DNA from: CAWCFV01 sp963794995
GTDB taxonomy: Bacteria > Actinomycetota > Actinomycetes > JACCUZ01
Assembly (NCBI GenBank): GCA_963794995.1
Contig: CAWCFV010000002.1
Span: 2,480,001-2,544,000 of the forward strand
Direction: 5' to 3'
Length of the DNA: 64,000 nt
Translations under genes and position numbers: made by a program
Part shown: positions 27,279-36,307 of the stretch, in pieces
Layout: every line of letters starts with the position of its first letter
How positions within the stretch are numbered: position 1 is the stretch's first letter
The notes under the pieces: model-generated
Told to the model about the DNA's origin: nothing
What the model saw: the letters and a program-made list of their open reading frames with translations, nothing else
Databases searched by the model: none

Positions 27279-28805
27279 TCACGGCCGGCGGGGCGGGCGG
27301 CGCGGCGTCTTCCAGTCCGCCAGCCGACCACCCCGCGACACCGCACGGAGCCGTCGTTCGACCTCGGTGCGCGCCGACTCCGTCGTGACGAGGATCAGGT
27401 CGTCGGCCACCCGCACCGGTGTGCTCGAGGAGGGCACGAACGCCTGCCCCTCGCGCACGATCAGCGTCACGGCCGCCCCCTTCGGCAGGTTGAGCTCGAC
27501 GACCTCGACCCCGGCCAGCCGCGAGCCCTCGTCCACGTGGACCTGCAGCAGGTCGGCGTCCAGCCGGGTCAGCGGGGACGACTCGATGTCCAGCTGCTGC
27601 GCCGCGCCCTCGGCCACCACCCCGAGCCGCCGGGCGACCCGGGGCAGGGTCGGCGCCTGGACGAGGGTGAAGACGACCACCAGCACGAAGACGAGGTTGA
27701 ACACGTCCTGGTCGGCGGGCACGGTGGCGAGCACGACGGGCACGGCGCCGCGCAGGCCCGCCCACGACAGGAGCAGCCCCTCCCGGGGGCTGGTCGGGAA
27801 GTGCCACCAGGCCGGCGCGGAGAACCGGGTCAGCCGGAACTGGAACGGCAGCAGCGCGGTGAACACCGAGAGCGGGCGGGCGACCACCAGCAGCACCAGG
27901 CCGAGACCGAGGGCCGGGAGCAGCGCCGGCCCGAGCTCGCTCGGGGTCGCCAGCAGCCCGAGCATGACGAACAGCCCGATCTGGGCCAGCCAGGCCAGCC
28001 CCTCGACGAAGCCGCGGGTCGCCGACCGGTGCGGCAGCCGGACGTTGCCCAGGACCAGGGCGGCGAGGTAGACGGCCAGGAAGCCGCTGGCGTGGGCCAC
28101 CGCCGCCGCCCCGTACGCCGTCACGCACAGCGCGAAGACGGCGAGCGGGTACAGGCCGGAGGACGGCAGTGCGATCCTGCGGACGCCCCAGGCCCCGGCC
28201 AGCCCGATCGCGAGGCCCATCACGGCGCCCAGGGCGAGCTCGTAGCCGATGAGCAGCAGCAGGCCCCACCAGGTCGGTGCCTCGGCACCGGCCAGCGCCA
28301 CGACGAGGATGACGACCGGCGCGTCGTTGAAGCCGGACTCGGCCTCCAGCAGCCCCCCGAGCCGGGGCGGGAGGGGCACCTTGCGCAGCACGGAGAACAC
28401 GGCGGCGGAGTCGGTGGGCGCGAGCACCGCCCCGATCAGCAGGGCGTCGTGCCACCCGACGTCCAGGAGCAGCTCCGCCGCCAGCGTGACGACCCCCACG
28501 GAGACCGCCGTCCCGACGGTGGCCAGCGCCGCCGCCGCGGGGACCGCCTCGCGGATGTGGCCGTAGGAGGTGGTGAGGCCGCCCTCGGCGAGGATGACGA
28601 CCAGCGCGGCGTAGCCGAGCGAGCGGGCGAGGGTGCCGTCGTCGAAGTCGAGCCCGAGCGCGTTCTCGCCCAGCGCCAGGCCCAGGGCGAGGTACAGCAG
28701 CAGGGTGGGCAGGCCGCTGCCCACCGCGAGCCGCACCGCGGCGATGGCGACGAGCAGCACGAGCCCGCCCGCCAGGAGCAGGACCGCGAGGTCCTCGGTG
28801 GTCAT
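27279..28805 (-). CDS. CPA-type potassium (or sodium)/proton antiporter with TrkA-C domain
   Basis: Membrane antiporter of 508 aa. Residues 1-390 form the transport domain with 12-13 helices. AVLAPTDSAAVFSVLR and EAESGFNDAPVVILV carry the Asp residues used for cation and proton exchange in NhaP/CvrA proteins. The TrkA-C regulatory domain fills about 405-490 (LAGVEVVELNLPKGAAVTLI). This layout is that of NhaP2/CvrA, which moves K+ or Na+ against H+. The ATG overlaps the stop of the 5-formyl-THF ligase gene (ATGA), so both are on one transcript. Confidence 0.9.
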   Translation of the reverse strand: MTTEDLAVLLLAGGLVLLVAIAAVRLAVGSGLPTLLLYLALGLALGENALGLDFDDGTLARSLGYAALVVILAEGGLTTSYGHIREAVPAAAALATVGTAVSVGVVTLAAELLLDVGWHDALLIGAVLAPTDSAAVFSVLRKVPLPPRLGGLLEAESGFNDAPVVILVVALAGAEAPTWWGLLLLIGYELALGAVMGLAIGLAGAWGVRRIALPSSGLYPLAVFALCVTAYGAAAVAHASGFLAVYLAALVLGNVRLPHRSATRGFVEGLAWLAQIGLFVMLGLLATPSELGPALLPALGLGLVLLVVARPLSVFTALLPFQFRLTRFSAPAWWHFPTSPREGLLLSWAGLRGAVPVVLATVPADQDVFNLVFVLVVVFTLVQAPTLPRVARRLGVVAEGAAQQLDIESSPLTRLDADLLQVHVDEGSRLAGVEVVELNLPKGAAVTLIVREGQAFVPSSSTPVRVADDLILVTTESARTEVERRLRAVSRGGRLADWKTPRRPPRRP

Positions 28806-29401
28806 CCCGGTCCCACCGGGTGCACCCCGGAGGGGGTCACGACCAAGGAGACCGCCCGGTCGTGCGGCTCGGCCGGCACGTCCGGGCGAAGCTCGCCCTC
28901 GTAGAGCAGCGCGACCACCGGCCGTCCGGGAGCCACCCGGGCCAGGGCCCGGTCGTAGGAGCCGCCGCCGCGACCCAGCCGGGTGCCGTCCGGGCCGACC
29001 GCGAGCGCCGGCACCACGACCACGTCGGCCCCGGCCACCGCCTCCCGGCCCAGGCGGGGGCCGTCAGCCGTCCACATCCCTCGGGCGGCGGAGGACATCC
29101 GGTCGCGTCCTGCGTAGATTGCCCAGTCGAGGTCCAGGTCCTCGAGCAGTACCGGCACGAGCACCCGCACGTCCCTCGACCGGAGCACGTCTGCCAGCTC
29201 AGCGGTCGCGGGCTCGGTGCCGACAGAGAGATAGAGCGCGAGGGTCCGGGCGGCCCGGACGGCAGGAAGGGAGAGCACTGCGGCGGTGAGGGACGACGCG
29301 GCGAGCTCACGCGCCCGGGCCGGCATGGCCCGCCGGGCGGCGATGACGTCTGCCCGCAGGCGTGCCTTGGCGGGCGGGTCACTCCCCTCCGACGTCGTCA
29401 C
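28802..29401 (-). CDS. 5-formyltetrahydrofolate cyclo-ligase
   Basis: Folate enzyme of 199 aa that converts 5-formyl-THF to 5,10-methenyl-THF with ATP. Visible marks are KARLRADVIAARRAMPA near the N-terminus and LALYLSVGTEPATAEL. The ATP/Mg2+ loop follows as VVPALAVGPDGTRLGRGGGSYDRAL, given here in two blocks: VVPALAVGPDG and TRLGRGGGSYDRAL. The GTG at 29401 is preceded by GGAG. It is divergent from the membrane GGDEF gene by 84 bp and leads the antiporter gene. In actinobacteria this ligase commonly neighbours galU as here. Confidence 0.92.
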   Translation of the reverse strand: MTTSEGSDPPAKARLRADVIAARRAMPARARELAASSLTAAVLSLPAVRAARTLALYLSVGTEPATAELADVLRSRDVRVLVPVLLEDLDLDWAIYAGRDRMSSAARGMWTADGPRLGREAVAGADVVVVPALAVGPDGTRLGRGGGSYDRALARVAPGRPVVALLYEGELRPDVPAEPHDRAVSLVVTPSGVHPVGPG

Positions 29402-29485
29402 CCGGGCATGCTCCCAGCCGGCGGGCTCCCGCCGCACCCGTGACCGGAGCCCGGAAGGGCCCACCGCCCCGGCCGGACGGCGTCG

Positions 29486-31444
29486 ATGAGCCTCCACCGG
29501 CGCCTCTGGCTGGTGCTCGCCGCCCTGTTCCTCGTCCCGCTCACCGTCGGGGCCCTCGTGCTGGTGATCGCGGTGCCCGGAGCGCAGTCCGACCGCAGCG
29601 GCGTCGACGCGGCCATGGCCTCCGCCGCCGTCCGCGACGAGCTGGGCGAGGTCTGCGTCAGGGTCGGCTTCGCCGCCCAGTCGGTGTCGGTCACCGCGGC
29701 GGCCGGCACGCCGGCGGCGGCGGTGGGCACCGTGGTCGGCTCCAACGTCGACTACGCCGCTGTCCTGGACCCCCAGGGGGCGGTCCTCGCCGAGGGCGGC
29801 ACCCTGCCGGCCGGGGCCGCGGCCGGCGACCTGCCGCGGTGCACCGACCCTCGGGCCGCCTCGGCCGCGCCCGTCGTGGCCCAGCGCGTCACGCCCGCGG
29901 GCGAGGCCGGCCCGGCGGCGACCGGCGTGGTCGCGGTCCGGCTGGACCGCTCCGAGCTCGACGGGGTGCGCCGCCGGGCCGCCACCTCCGGGGCGGTGGT
30001 CCTGCTGGCCGGGGCCGACGTCGTCTACTCCACGCTCGGCGATTCCGCGACGGCCGACCTCGTCGAGGGTGTCGGCTCCCGCGAAGGGACCCTCGACGTC
30101 GGCGGCTGGCGGGTCGAGGTGTCGCCGCCGCAGCCGGGCGTGCCGTGGACCACGCTGGTCGCCGTGCCCGGCGAGCCGTCGCGGGGCTGGCTGCTCGTGC
30201 TCGTGCTCCTGATCGGCACGCTCGCGGCGGGGGCCCTCGTGACCGTGGTCGCGCGCAACCTGAGCCGGCCGTACGCCGAGATCACCGAGGCGGCGGAGGC
30301 GGTCGCCCGCGGCGAGCTCGACACCAGCATCCCGCCCTCCGCGGAGGGCGAGGCCGGACGCCTGGGCAGCGCGGTCCACCAGATGACCGACGAGCTGCGC
30401 CGCAGCGTCGAGGAGGTCGAGCGCAGCCGCGACGCCCTGCGCGACTCCCTGGAGCGCATCGGCGACACGCTCACCAGCACCCATGACCTCGACGGACTGC
30501 TGCAGGTCGTGCTCGAGACGGCGGTCGTCACCCTCGAGGCGCGCGCCGGAGCGGTCCTGCACCTGCAGTCCGACCGGCTCCAGCTCGTCGCCGAGCACGC
30601 GCTGCACGAGAACGGCCTGCCGGCCCCGGCGGCGGTCACCCCGGGCACCGGCGTCCTCGGACGGGTGCTGTCCACCGGTGAGAGCGCGCGCGGGCTGCTG
30701 GGCACGCCCGGCCTGGTGGCCGCCGACGGCGAGCCGGCCGAGGGCAACGTCCTCGCCGTGCCGCTGCGTGGCAAGGAGAGCGTGGTCGCCGTCGTCGCGC
30801 TCTACGACCGCATCGACGGCCGCAGCTTCGAGCAGGCCGACGAGGACGCCCTGCGGACGCTGGCCAACCAGGCGAGCATCGCCGTCGACAACATCCACCT
30901 GCACCACGAGGCCCAGCGGCTCTCGACCACCGACCCCCTGACCGGGTTGTGGAACTTCCGGTACCTCTCGATGAGCCTGGCCCGGGAGATCGAGCGGTCG
31001 ACCCGGTTCGACCGGCCGCTCGCCGTCCTGATGCTCGACCTCGACCACTTCAAGCTGGTCAACGACGTGCACGGCCACGCCCGCGGGGACACGGTGCTGC
31101 GCGAGCTGGCGCACCGCGTGCAGGAGCAGATCCGCGAGGTCGACACGTTCGCGCGCTACGGCGGCGAGGAGTTCGTCGTGGTGCTCCCCGAGACCTCGGT
31201 GGAGGGGGCGGCGCAGCTCGCCGAGCGGATCTGCGTCGCCGTGCGCCGCGAGGCGTTCCGCCACGAGGACGAGGAGCCGCTGGACATCTCCGTCTCGGTC
31301 GGCGGCGCGGCCTTCCCCGAGCACGGTCAGACGCCGGCGACGCTCATGCGGGCCGCGGACAAGGCGCTCTACGTCGCGAAGGGCGAGGGGCGGGACCGCT
31401 GGCACATACCCGGCGCCGAGGGCGTGCCCGCCGCAGGCCATTAG
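29486..31444 (+). CDS. membrane diguanylate cyclase (sensor-HAMP-GAF-GGDEF)
   Basis: Membrane-bound sensor of 652 aa. TM1 is at about 7-30 (VLAALFLVPLTVGALVLVI). An extracytoplasmic sensor region covers 31-230, TM2 about 233-252, and a HAMP domain about 253-310. A GAF domain fills 325-470 and GGDEF 490-640. The catalytic motif is GGEEF (559-563, RYGGEEFVVVLP), a functional variant, with an RxxD inhibition site (REVD) five residues before it. It should make c-di-GMP in response to an outside signal. galU starts 11 bp after its stop, so sugar-nucleotide supply and c-di-GMP synthesis may share a transcript. Confidence 0.92.
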   Translation: MSLHRRLWLVLAALFLVPLTVGALVLVIAVPGAQSDRSGVDAAMASAAVRDELGEVCVRVGFAAQSVSVTAAAGTPAAAVGTVVGSNVDYAAVLDPQGAVLAEGGTLPAGAAAGDLPRCTDPRAASAAPVVAQRVTPAGEAGPAATGVVAVRLDRSELDGVRRRAATSGAVVLLAGADVVYSTLGDSATADLVEGVGSREGTLDVGGWRVEVSPPQPGVPWTTLVAVPGEPSRGWLLVLVLLIGTLAAGALVTVVARNLSRPYAEITEAAEAVARGELDTSIPPSAEGEAGRLGSAVHQMTDELRRSVEEVERSRDALRDSLERIGDTLTSTHDLDGLLQVVLETAVVTLEARAGAVLHLQSDRLQLVAEHALHENGLPAPAAVTPGTGVLGRVLSTGESARGLLGTPGLVAADGEPAEGNVLAVPLRGKESVVAVVALYDRIDGRSFEQADEDALRTLANQASIAVDNIHLHHEAQRLSTTDPLTGLWNFRYLSMSLAREIERSTRFDRPLAVLMLDLDHFKLVNDVHGHARGDTVLRELAHRVQEQIREVDTFARYGGEEFVVVLPETSVEGAAQLAERICVAVRREAFRHEDEEPLDISVSVGGAAFPEHGQTPATLMRAADKALYVAKGEGRDRWHIPGAEGVPAAGH

Positions 31445-31455
31445 GGTCTGCTGGC

Positions 31456-32391
31456 ATGGCGAGTGACGAGTCGACGGCGCCCCCGGCCGCTGATACCGCG
31501 CGCCCGGTCACCAAGGCGGTCGTGACCGTGGCCGGGCTCGGCACCCGGTTCCTCCCGGCCACGAAGGCGACGCCCAAGGAGATGCTCCCGGTCGTCGACA
31601 AGCCGGCCATCCAGTACGTCGTCGAGGAGGCGGTCGACGCCGGCCTCACCGACGTCCTTCTGGTCACCGGCCGGAACAAGAACGCGATCGAGAACCACTT
31701 CGACCGCAACTGGGAGCTCGAGGCGGCCCTCGAGGCGAAGGGCGACCACGAGCGGCTCCGGCGGGTGCGGGACTCCGCCGTCATCGCCGACCTGCACTAC
31801 ACCCGGCAGGGCGACCCGCGCGGGCTCGGCCACGCCGTCCTCTGCGCCGCGCGCCACGTCGGCTCGGAGCCGTTCGCGGTGATGCTCGGCGACGACCTCA
31901 TCGACGTCCGCGACCGCCTGCTGTCCACCATGCTGGACGTGCGCGCCCGGCACGGCGGCAGCGTCGTGGCCCTGATGCGCGTGCCCAAGGACCAGGTGAA
32001 CCTCTACGGCTGTGCGGCCGTCTCGGAGTCAGGGGACCCGGACGCCGTGACGATCACCGACCTCGTGGAGAAGCCGCCGGTCGAGGAGGCGCCGAGCGAC
32101 CTCGCGGTCATCGGCCGCTACGTCCTCGACCCCGGCGTCTTCGACGTGCTGCGCGAGACCGACCCGGGGCGCGGCGGCGAGATCCAGCTGACCGACGCGC
32201 TGCGCACGATGGCCGTCTCGGGCGCCCACGGCCCGGTGCACGGCGTCGTGTTCGAGGGGCGTCGCTACGACACCGGTGACCGGCTGGAGTACCTCAAGAC
32301 CGTGGTGCGGCTGGCCAGCGAGCGCGAGGACCTCGGACCGGACTTCGTGTCCTTCCTCCGCGAGTTCGTCGCCACGGGGCTGCCGCGATGA
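31456..32391 (+). CDS. galU: UTP-glucose-1-phosphate uridylyltransferase
   Basis: Enzyme of 311 aa that makes UDP-glucose for wall and capsule polysaccharides. It shows AGLGTRFLPATKATPKEMLP (nucleotide loop), VDKPAIQYVVEEA, RQGDPRGLGHAVLCA and FAVMLGDDLID (metal site). The end reads RYDTGDRLEYLKTVV, a conserved GalU segment. The ATG at 31456 is chosen. It leads the glp locus and ends 7 bp before glp. The order galU-glp-(moaC/B)-rimJ-glpR is a conserved actinobacterial arrangement. Confidence 0.95.
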   Translation: MASDESTAPPAADTARPVTKAVVTVAGLGTRFLPATKATPKEMLPVVDKPAIQYVVEEAVDAGLTDVLLVTGRNKNAIENHFDRNWELEAALEAKGDHERLRRVRDSAVIADLHYTRQGDPRGLGHAVLCAARHVGSEPFAVMLGDDLIDVRDRLLSTMLDVRARHGGSVVALMRVPKDQVNLYGCAAVSESGDPDAVTITDLVEKPPVEEAPSDLAVIGRYVLDPGVFDVLRETDPGRGGEIQLTDALRTMAVSGAHGPVHGVVFEGRRYDTGDRLEYLKTVVRLASEREDLGPDFVSFLREFVATGLPR

Positions 32392-32398
32392 GCAGCCG

Positions 32399-33650
32399 AT
32401 GAGCGAGCTGGACGCCCCCGACGAGCTGCGGTCGGTCGAGCAGCACCTCGCCGACATCCTCGGCTCCATCGAGCCGATCGCGCCGCTCGACCTGCAGCTG
32501 CTCGACGCGCACGGCTGCATCCTCGCGGAGTCCGTCACCGCCGAGGTCGACCTGCCGCCGTTCGACAACGCCTCGCACGACGGGTACGCCGTGCGGGCCG
32601 CCGACGTCGCGGCGGCCGGCCCGGACCACCCCGTCCGGCTGCCCGTCGTGGGCGACGTCGCCGCCGGGGCGCCCTCGAGCTACTCGGTGCAGCCCGGCCT
32701 GTCCGTGCGGATCATGACCGGCGCGCCGGTGCCGACCGGCGCGGACGCGGTCGTCCCGCTGGAGTGGACCGACCGCGGCCTGGCGGCCGTGGCCATCAGC
32801 CGGGCGCCCGAGCCGGGCGCGCACATCCGCCGCCGCGGTGAGGACGTGCGGACCGGCCAGGTCGTGCTCGAGGCCGGCACCCGGCTCGGGCCCGGACAGC
32901 TCGGCCTGCTGGCCGCCGTCGGCCGCGACCGGGTGGTGGTCCGGCCCCGGCCGCGGGTCGTGATCGTCTCGACCGGCAGCGAGCTGGTCGAGCCGGGCAC
33001 CCGCACCTCGGCGGGGCAGATCCACGAGTCGAACTCCTACATGCTCACGACCGCCGCGCGCGAGGCCGGCGCGCTCGCCTTCCGGGTGGGCATCGTCCCC
33101 GACGACGCGCGCACCCTGATGAACGCGCTCGAGGACCAGCTGATCCGGGCCGACCTCGTCCTCACCAGCGGTGGGGTGAGCGTCGGGGCGTACGACGTGG
33201 TCAAGGAGGTGCTCTCGCGGCTGGGCACCGTCTCCTTCGCGAAGGTCGCGATGCAGCCCGGCAAGCCGCAGGGCTTCGGCACCATCGGGCCGGACTCCAC
33301 CCCGATCATCACGCTGCCCGGCAACCCGGTGTCCTCCTACGTCTCGTTCGAGGTGTTCGTGCGTCCGGTGATCCGCCGACTCCTCGGGGTGGAGCCGCTG
33401 CACCGTCCGGCGGTCCGCGCCGTCTGCCTGGAGGGGTTCGGCTCACCGGGCGGCCGCCGGCAGTACATGCGCGGCTGGCTCGACGTCACCGACGGCCGCT
33501 ACGTCGTGCGGCCCGGTGGGCGGCTCCGGCTCGCACCTGGTCGGTGCCCTGGCCCACGCCAACGCGCTCATCGTCGTCCCCGAGGACGTCACCGAGGTCC
33601 CCGAGGGCGGCGCCGTCGAGGTGATGGTCCTGGAGCGTCGGAGCTCATGA
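32399..33650 (+). CDS. glp: gephyrin/MoeA-like molybdotransferase Glp, apparent single frameshift
   Basis: MoeA-fold protein of about 416 aa. Key blocks are PPFDNASHDGYAVRAAD, VRIMTGAPVPTGADAVVP, TGSELVEPG, HESNSYML, LTSGGVSVGAYD and PGKPQGFGT. By position (after galU, before rimJ-like and glpR) it is the Glp of corynebacteria. Glp is a MoeA relative that binds FtsZ and the membrane receptor GlpR at the division site (published family knowledge). The frame breaks at about 33515, where one extra C in a CCC run separates VVRP from GGSGSHLVGALAHANALI. Removing one base restores a normal end at TGA 33650. A MoeA function in Moco synthesis cannot be excluded, since moaC and moaB follow. Confidence 0.85.
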
Positions 33651-34612
33651 CCGACCGTCCGGACCGTTCACACCTGACCCACGTCGACGAGCAGGGTGCG
33701 GCGCGCATGGTCGACGTCTCGGCCAAGGACGTCACGGTCCGCACCGCCACCGCGTCCGGCCGGGTGCTGGTGTCACCGGAGGTCGTGCGCCTGCTGCGCG
33801 GCGGTGGCGTGCCCAAGGGCGACGCTCTCGCGGTCGCCCGGATCGCCGGCATCCAGGCCGCCAAGCGCACGCCGGACCTGGTCCCGCTGTGCCACCCGGT
33901 CGCGATCCACGGCGTCACGGTCGACCTGCGGGTCGACGACGACGCCGTGGCCGTCTCCGCCACCGTGCGCACCGCCGACCGCACGGGGGTCGAGATGGAG
34001 GCGCTGACCTGCGTCGCCGTCGCCGGGCTCGCGCTGGTCGACATGGTCAAGGCGGTCGACCGGGGCGCCACCATCACCGACGTCCGGGTCGAGTCGAAGT
34101 CGGGCGGCCGCTCCGGCCCGTGGACCCGGGACGGCCCCGGCGTGAGGGCGCTGGTGGTCTCGGTCTCCAACCGCGCGTCGGCCGGGGTCTACGAGGACCG
34201 CACCGGCCCGGTGCTCGTCGAGGGGCTCGCCGGCCTCGGCTTCGACGTCGACGGGCCCCGGGTCGTGCCCGACGGCGACCCGGTGGCCGAGGTGCTGCGC
34301 GAGGCGGTCGCCTCGTCGTACGACGTCGTGCTCACCTCCGGGGGCACCGGGATCACCCCCACCGACCGCACGCCGGAGATGACCCGGACGGTGCTCGACA
34401 CCGACCTGCCCGGCATCGCGGAGGCGCTGCGGGCGCACGGCACCGCCAAGGGCGTGGCGACGGCCGCCCTGTCCCGCGGTCTCGCCGGGCTGGCGGGGTC
34501 CACCCTCGTGGTGAACCTCCCGGGCTCGCCCGGGGGCGTGCGCGACGGTCTCGAGGTGCTCGCTCCGCTGCTCGTGCACGCGGTCGAGCAGGTGCGCGGG
34601 AGCGACCACTGA
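33647..34612 (+). CDS. moaCB: MoaC-MoaB molybdenum cofactor protein, fused in this sequence
   Basis: Reading frame of 321 aa with two enzymes. Residues 1-160 are MoaC (cyclic pyranopterin monophosphate synthase): HVDEQGAARMVDVSAKDVT, LVPLCHPVAIHGV, GVEMEALTCVAVAGLALVDM and the catalytic KAVDRG. From about 166 on is MoaB/Mog (molybdopterin adenylyltransferase): VVSVSNRASAGVYEDRTGPV and LTSGGTGITPTDRTPEMT. An in-frame GTG at 34141 is the natural MoaB start, and a TGA at 34142-34144 in the next frame would give a normal GTGA overlap. Bifunctional MoaC/MoaB proteins exist, yet one extra base near 34135 would create this fusion artificially. It starts in an ATGA overlap with glp. Confidence 0.85.
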   Translation: MTDRPDRSHLTHVDEQGAARMVDVSAKDVTVRTATASGRVLVSPEVVRLLRGGGVPKGDALAVARIAGIQAAKRTPDLVPLCHPVAIHGVTVDLRVDDDAVAVSATVRTADRTGVEMEALTCVAVAGLALVDMVKAVDRGATITDVRVESKSGGRSGPWTRDGPGVRALVVSVSNRASAGVYEDRTGPVLVEGLAGLGFDVDGPRVVPDGDPVAEVLREAVASSYDVVLTSGGTGITPTDRTPEMTRTVLDTDLPGIAEALRAHGTAKGVATAALSRGLAGLAGSTLVVNLPGSPGGVRDGLEVLAPLLVHAVEQVRGSDH

Positions 34613-35211
34613 CCCGCGGCTGGCCGGCCACCCTCGTCGCGGGCCGGGTCGGGCTGCGGCCGATCGCCCGCGCGGACCGGGCCGCCTGGCTCGAGGTGCG
34701 GGCCCGCAACGCCGGCTGGCTCGCCCCCTGGGAGGCGACCCCGCCACGCGACACCGGGCGGGTGCTGTCGTTCACCCAGATGGTGCGCGCGCTGCGCCGC
34801 CAGGCACGCGAGGGGACGATGCTGCCCTTCGTCGTCACCTACGACGGCACGCTGGTCGGCCAGGTCACGGTCGGCGGGATCACCTGGGGGTCGCTGAGCT
34901 CGGCGCACGTGGGCTACTGGCTGGACCAGCGGGTCGCCGGCCGGGGCATCATGCCCACCGCCGTCGCGCTGGCCGCCGACCACTGCTTCGGCCCGGTGAG
35001 GCTGCACCGGCTCGAGGTCAACATCCGCCCCGAGAACGCCGCCTCGCTGCGCGTCGTCGAGAAGCTCGGCCTGCGCGAGGAGGGCACCCGGGCGGCCTTC
35101 CTGCACATCGCCGGCGCCTGGCGCGACCACCGGTCGTTCGCGGTCACGGCCGAGGAGGTGCCCGAGGGGCTGCTGGTCCGCTGGCAGGCCGCGCAGCAGC
35201 AGGGTCGCTAG
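34609..35211 (+). CDS. rimJ: RimJ-like GNAT acetyltransferase with apparent CTG start
   Basis: Ribosomal-protein-alanine acetyltransferase-type protein of 200 aa: VGLRPIARADRAAWLEVRAR, WLAPWEATPP, LVGQVTVGGITWG, VGYWLDQRVAGRGIMPTAV (acetyl-CoA loop) and LHRLEVNIRPENAASLRV. No ATG, GTG or TTG exists in frame between the preceding stop codons and the conserved start of the domain. CTG at 34609 would give LTRGWPATLVAGRVG, the expected N-terminus, in a CTGA overlap with the moaC-moaB stop. GGGAG stands seven bases upstream. In corynebacteria the matching gene lies between glp and glpR. Confidence 0.87.
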   Translation: MTRGWPATLVAGRVGLRPIARADRAAWLEVRARNAGWLAPWEATPPRDTGRVLSFTQMVRALRRQAREGTMLPFVVTYDGTLVGQVTVGGITWGSLSSAHVGYWLDQRVAGRGIMPTAVALAADHCFGPVRLHRLEVNIRPENAASLRVVEKLGLREEGTRAAFLHIAGAWRDHRSFAVTAEEVPEGLLVRWQAAQQQGR

Positions 35212-35302
35212 GGCTCCGAGTCACACTCGTCACACCAGCCACAGGACAGAACGTGCGACACACCGAGGCAGGTCCCCGGGAGGCCGGGCGAGTCGTCCTA
35301 CC

Positions 35303-36199
35303 GTGACGCCCGTGGGGAGCGGGATCATCTACGCGGTCATCATCGTGATGTGGGCTGCGTACTTCATCCCCCGCTGGCTCAAGCGGCACGAGGAGCTCTC
35401 GGAGACCCGGTCGGTGGAGAAGTTCGACCAGGCCATGCGGATCCTGTCCCGCCGCGAGGCCACCCCCGACCAGCGGCAGGTCGTCATGCCGCGCCGGCCG
35501 GAGGCGCCGCGCCGCACCCTGCCGGCGCGCACCCCGCTGCCGTCCCAGCGCCAGGCGGCCGCGACGGCGCCGGTCCGGTCGCGGCGCCGGACGAGCGCGA
35601 CCGTGCGCCGGCGCCGGATCCTGGCCGGCCTGCTGCTCGCCACCGGCGTCGCGACCGTCCTCGCACCGTTCACGCCGGTGCCGTGGTGGGTGCCGGCGAC
35701 GCTGCTCGTCCTCACCGTGGCCGACGTCGCGCACCTGCGGGCCCAGGTCCGCAGCAGCCGCGAGGTCACCCGGTCGCGCGAGGCGGTCCGGCGCAGCATG
35801 GCGTCCCGGCTGATGCGCTTCGACGCGCTCGACCGGCTGATGTCGGTGCGCCGCGAGCTGGCCGAGGAGCGCGCCGCCGAGGACGCCCGCTGGGCGGCCG
35901 CCGAGGAGGCCGAGGCGCGGCTGCGCACCGAGGAGCAGCGCCGGGCCGACGAGGAGGCCGGCCGGTGGCAGCCGGTGCCGGTCCCGCTGCCGACCTACGT
36001 GAGCAAGCCGGCGGCCCCCCGCCGCACGGCCGTGGACCTCGGCAGCCCGGACACCTGGGGCCGGACGCCGCTCCCCGGCGCGCGGGACGCGGAGCAGGCT
36101 CCCGCCGCACGCTCCAGCATGTCCGCCCTGGTCGAGGACGCCGACGGCGCCGACGACCAGCTGGAGGCGATCATCGAGCGTCGCGCGGTGAACGACTGA
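35303..36199 (+). CDS. glpR: divisome membrane receptor GlpR
   Basis: Membrane protein of 298 aa. TM1 lies at the very start (IIYAVIIVMWAAYFIPRWL) and is followed by the typical RHEELSETRSVEKFDQAMRIL. A basic stretch comes next, then a TM pair at about 107-145 (ILAGLLLATGVATVLAPF and VPATLLVLTVADVAHL). A long charged coiled coil (about 165-220) and a disordered tail end it. This layout and the galU-glp-rimJ context identify the gephyrin receptor GlpR, which anchors Glp at the septum in Corynebacterium (family knowledge). The GTG at 35303 is used; a GTG nine bases later is possible. Confidence 0.85.
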   Translation: MTPVGSGIIYAVIIVMWAAYFIPRWLKRHEELSETRSVEKFDQAMRILSRREATPDQRQVVMPRRPEAPRRTLPARTPLPSQRQAAATAPVRSRRRTSATVRRRRILAGLLLATGVATVLAPFTPVPWWVPATLLVLTVADVAHLRAQVRSSREVTRSREAVRRSMASRLMRFDALDRLMSVRRELAEERAAEDARWAAAEEAEARLRTEEQRRADEEAGRWQPVPVPLPTYVSKPAAPRRTAVDLGSPDTWGRTPLPGARDAEQAPAARSSMSALVEDADGADDQLEAIIERRAVND

Positions 36200-36234
36200 C
36201 CCTCGTCGCCTGATAACCTCGTGCGTCTTCACCA

Positions 36235-36307
36235 GGGGCTGTAGCGCAGCTGGTAGCGCACCTCGTTCGCAACGAGGGGGTCAGGGGTTCGAGTCCCCTC
36301 AGCTCCA
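36235..36307 (+). tRNA. tRNA-Ala (anticodon CGC)
   Basis: Full cloverleaf of 73 nt. The acceptor is GGGGCTG with CAGCTCC, the D arm GCGC/GCGC, the anticodon stem CCTCG/CGAGG around TTCGCAA (CGC at 36268-36270), and the T arm AGGGG-TTCGAGT-CCCCT. The discriminator is A and CCA is not encoded. It reads GCG codons, abundant in this genome. It follows glpR and marks the border to the accessory locus. Confidence 0.95.
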
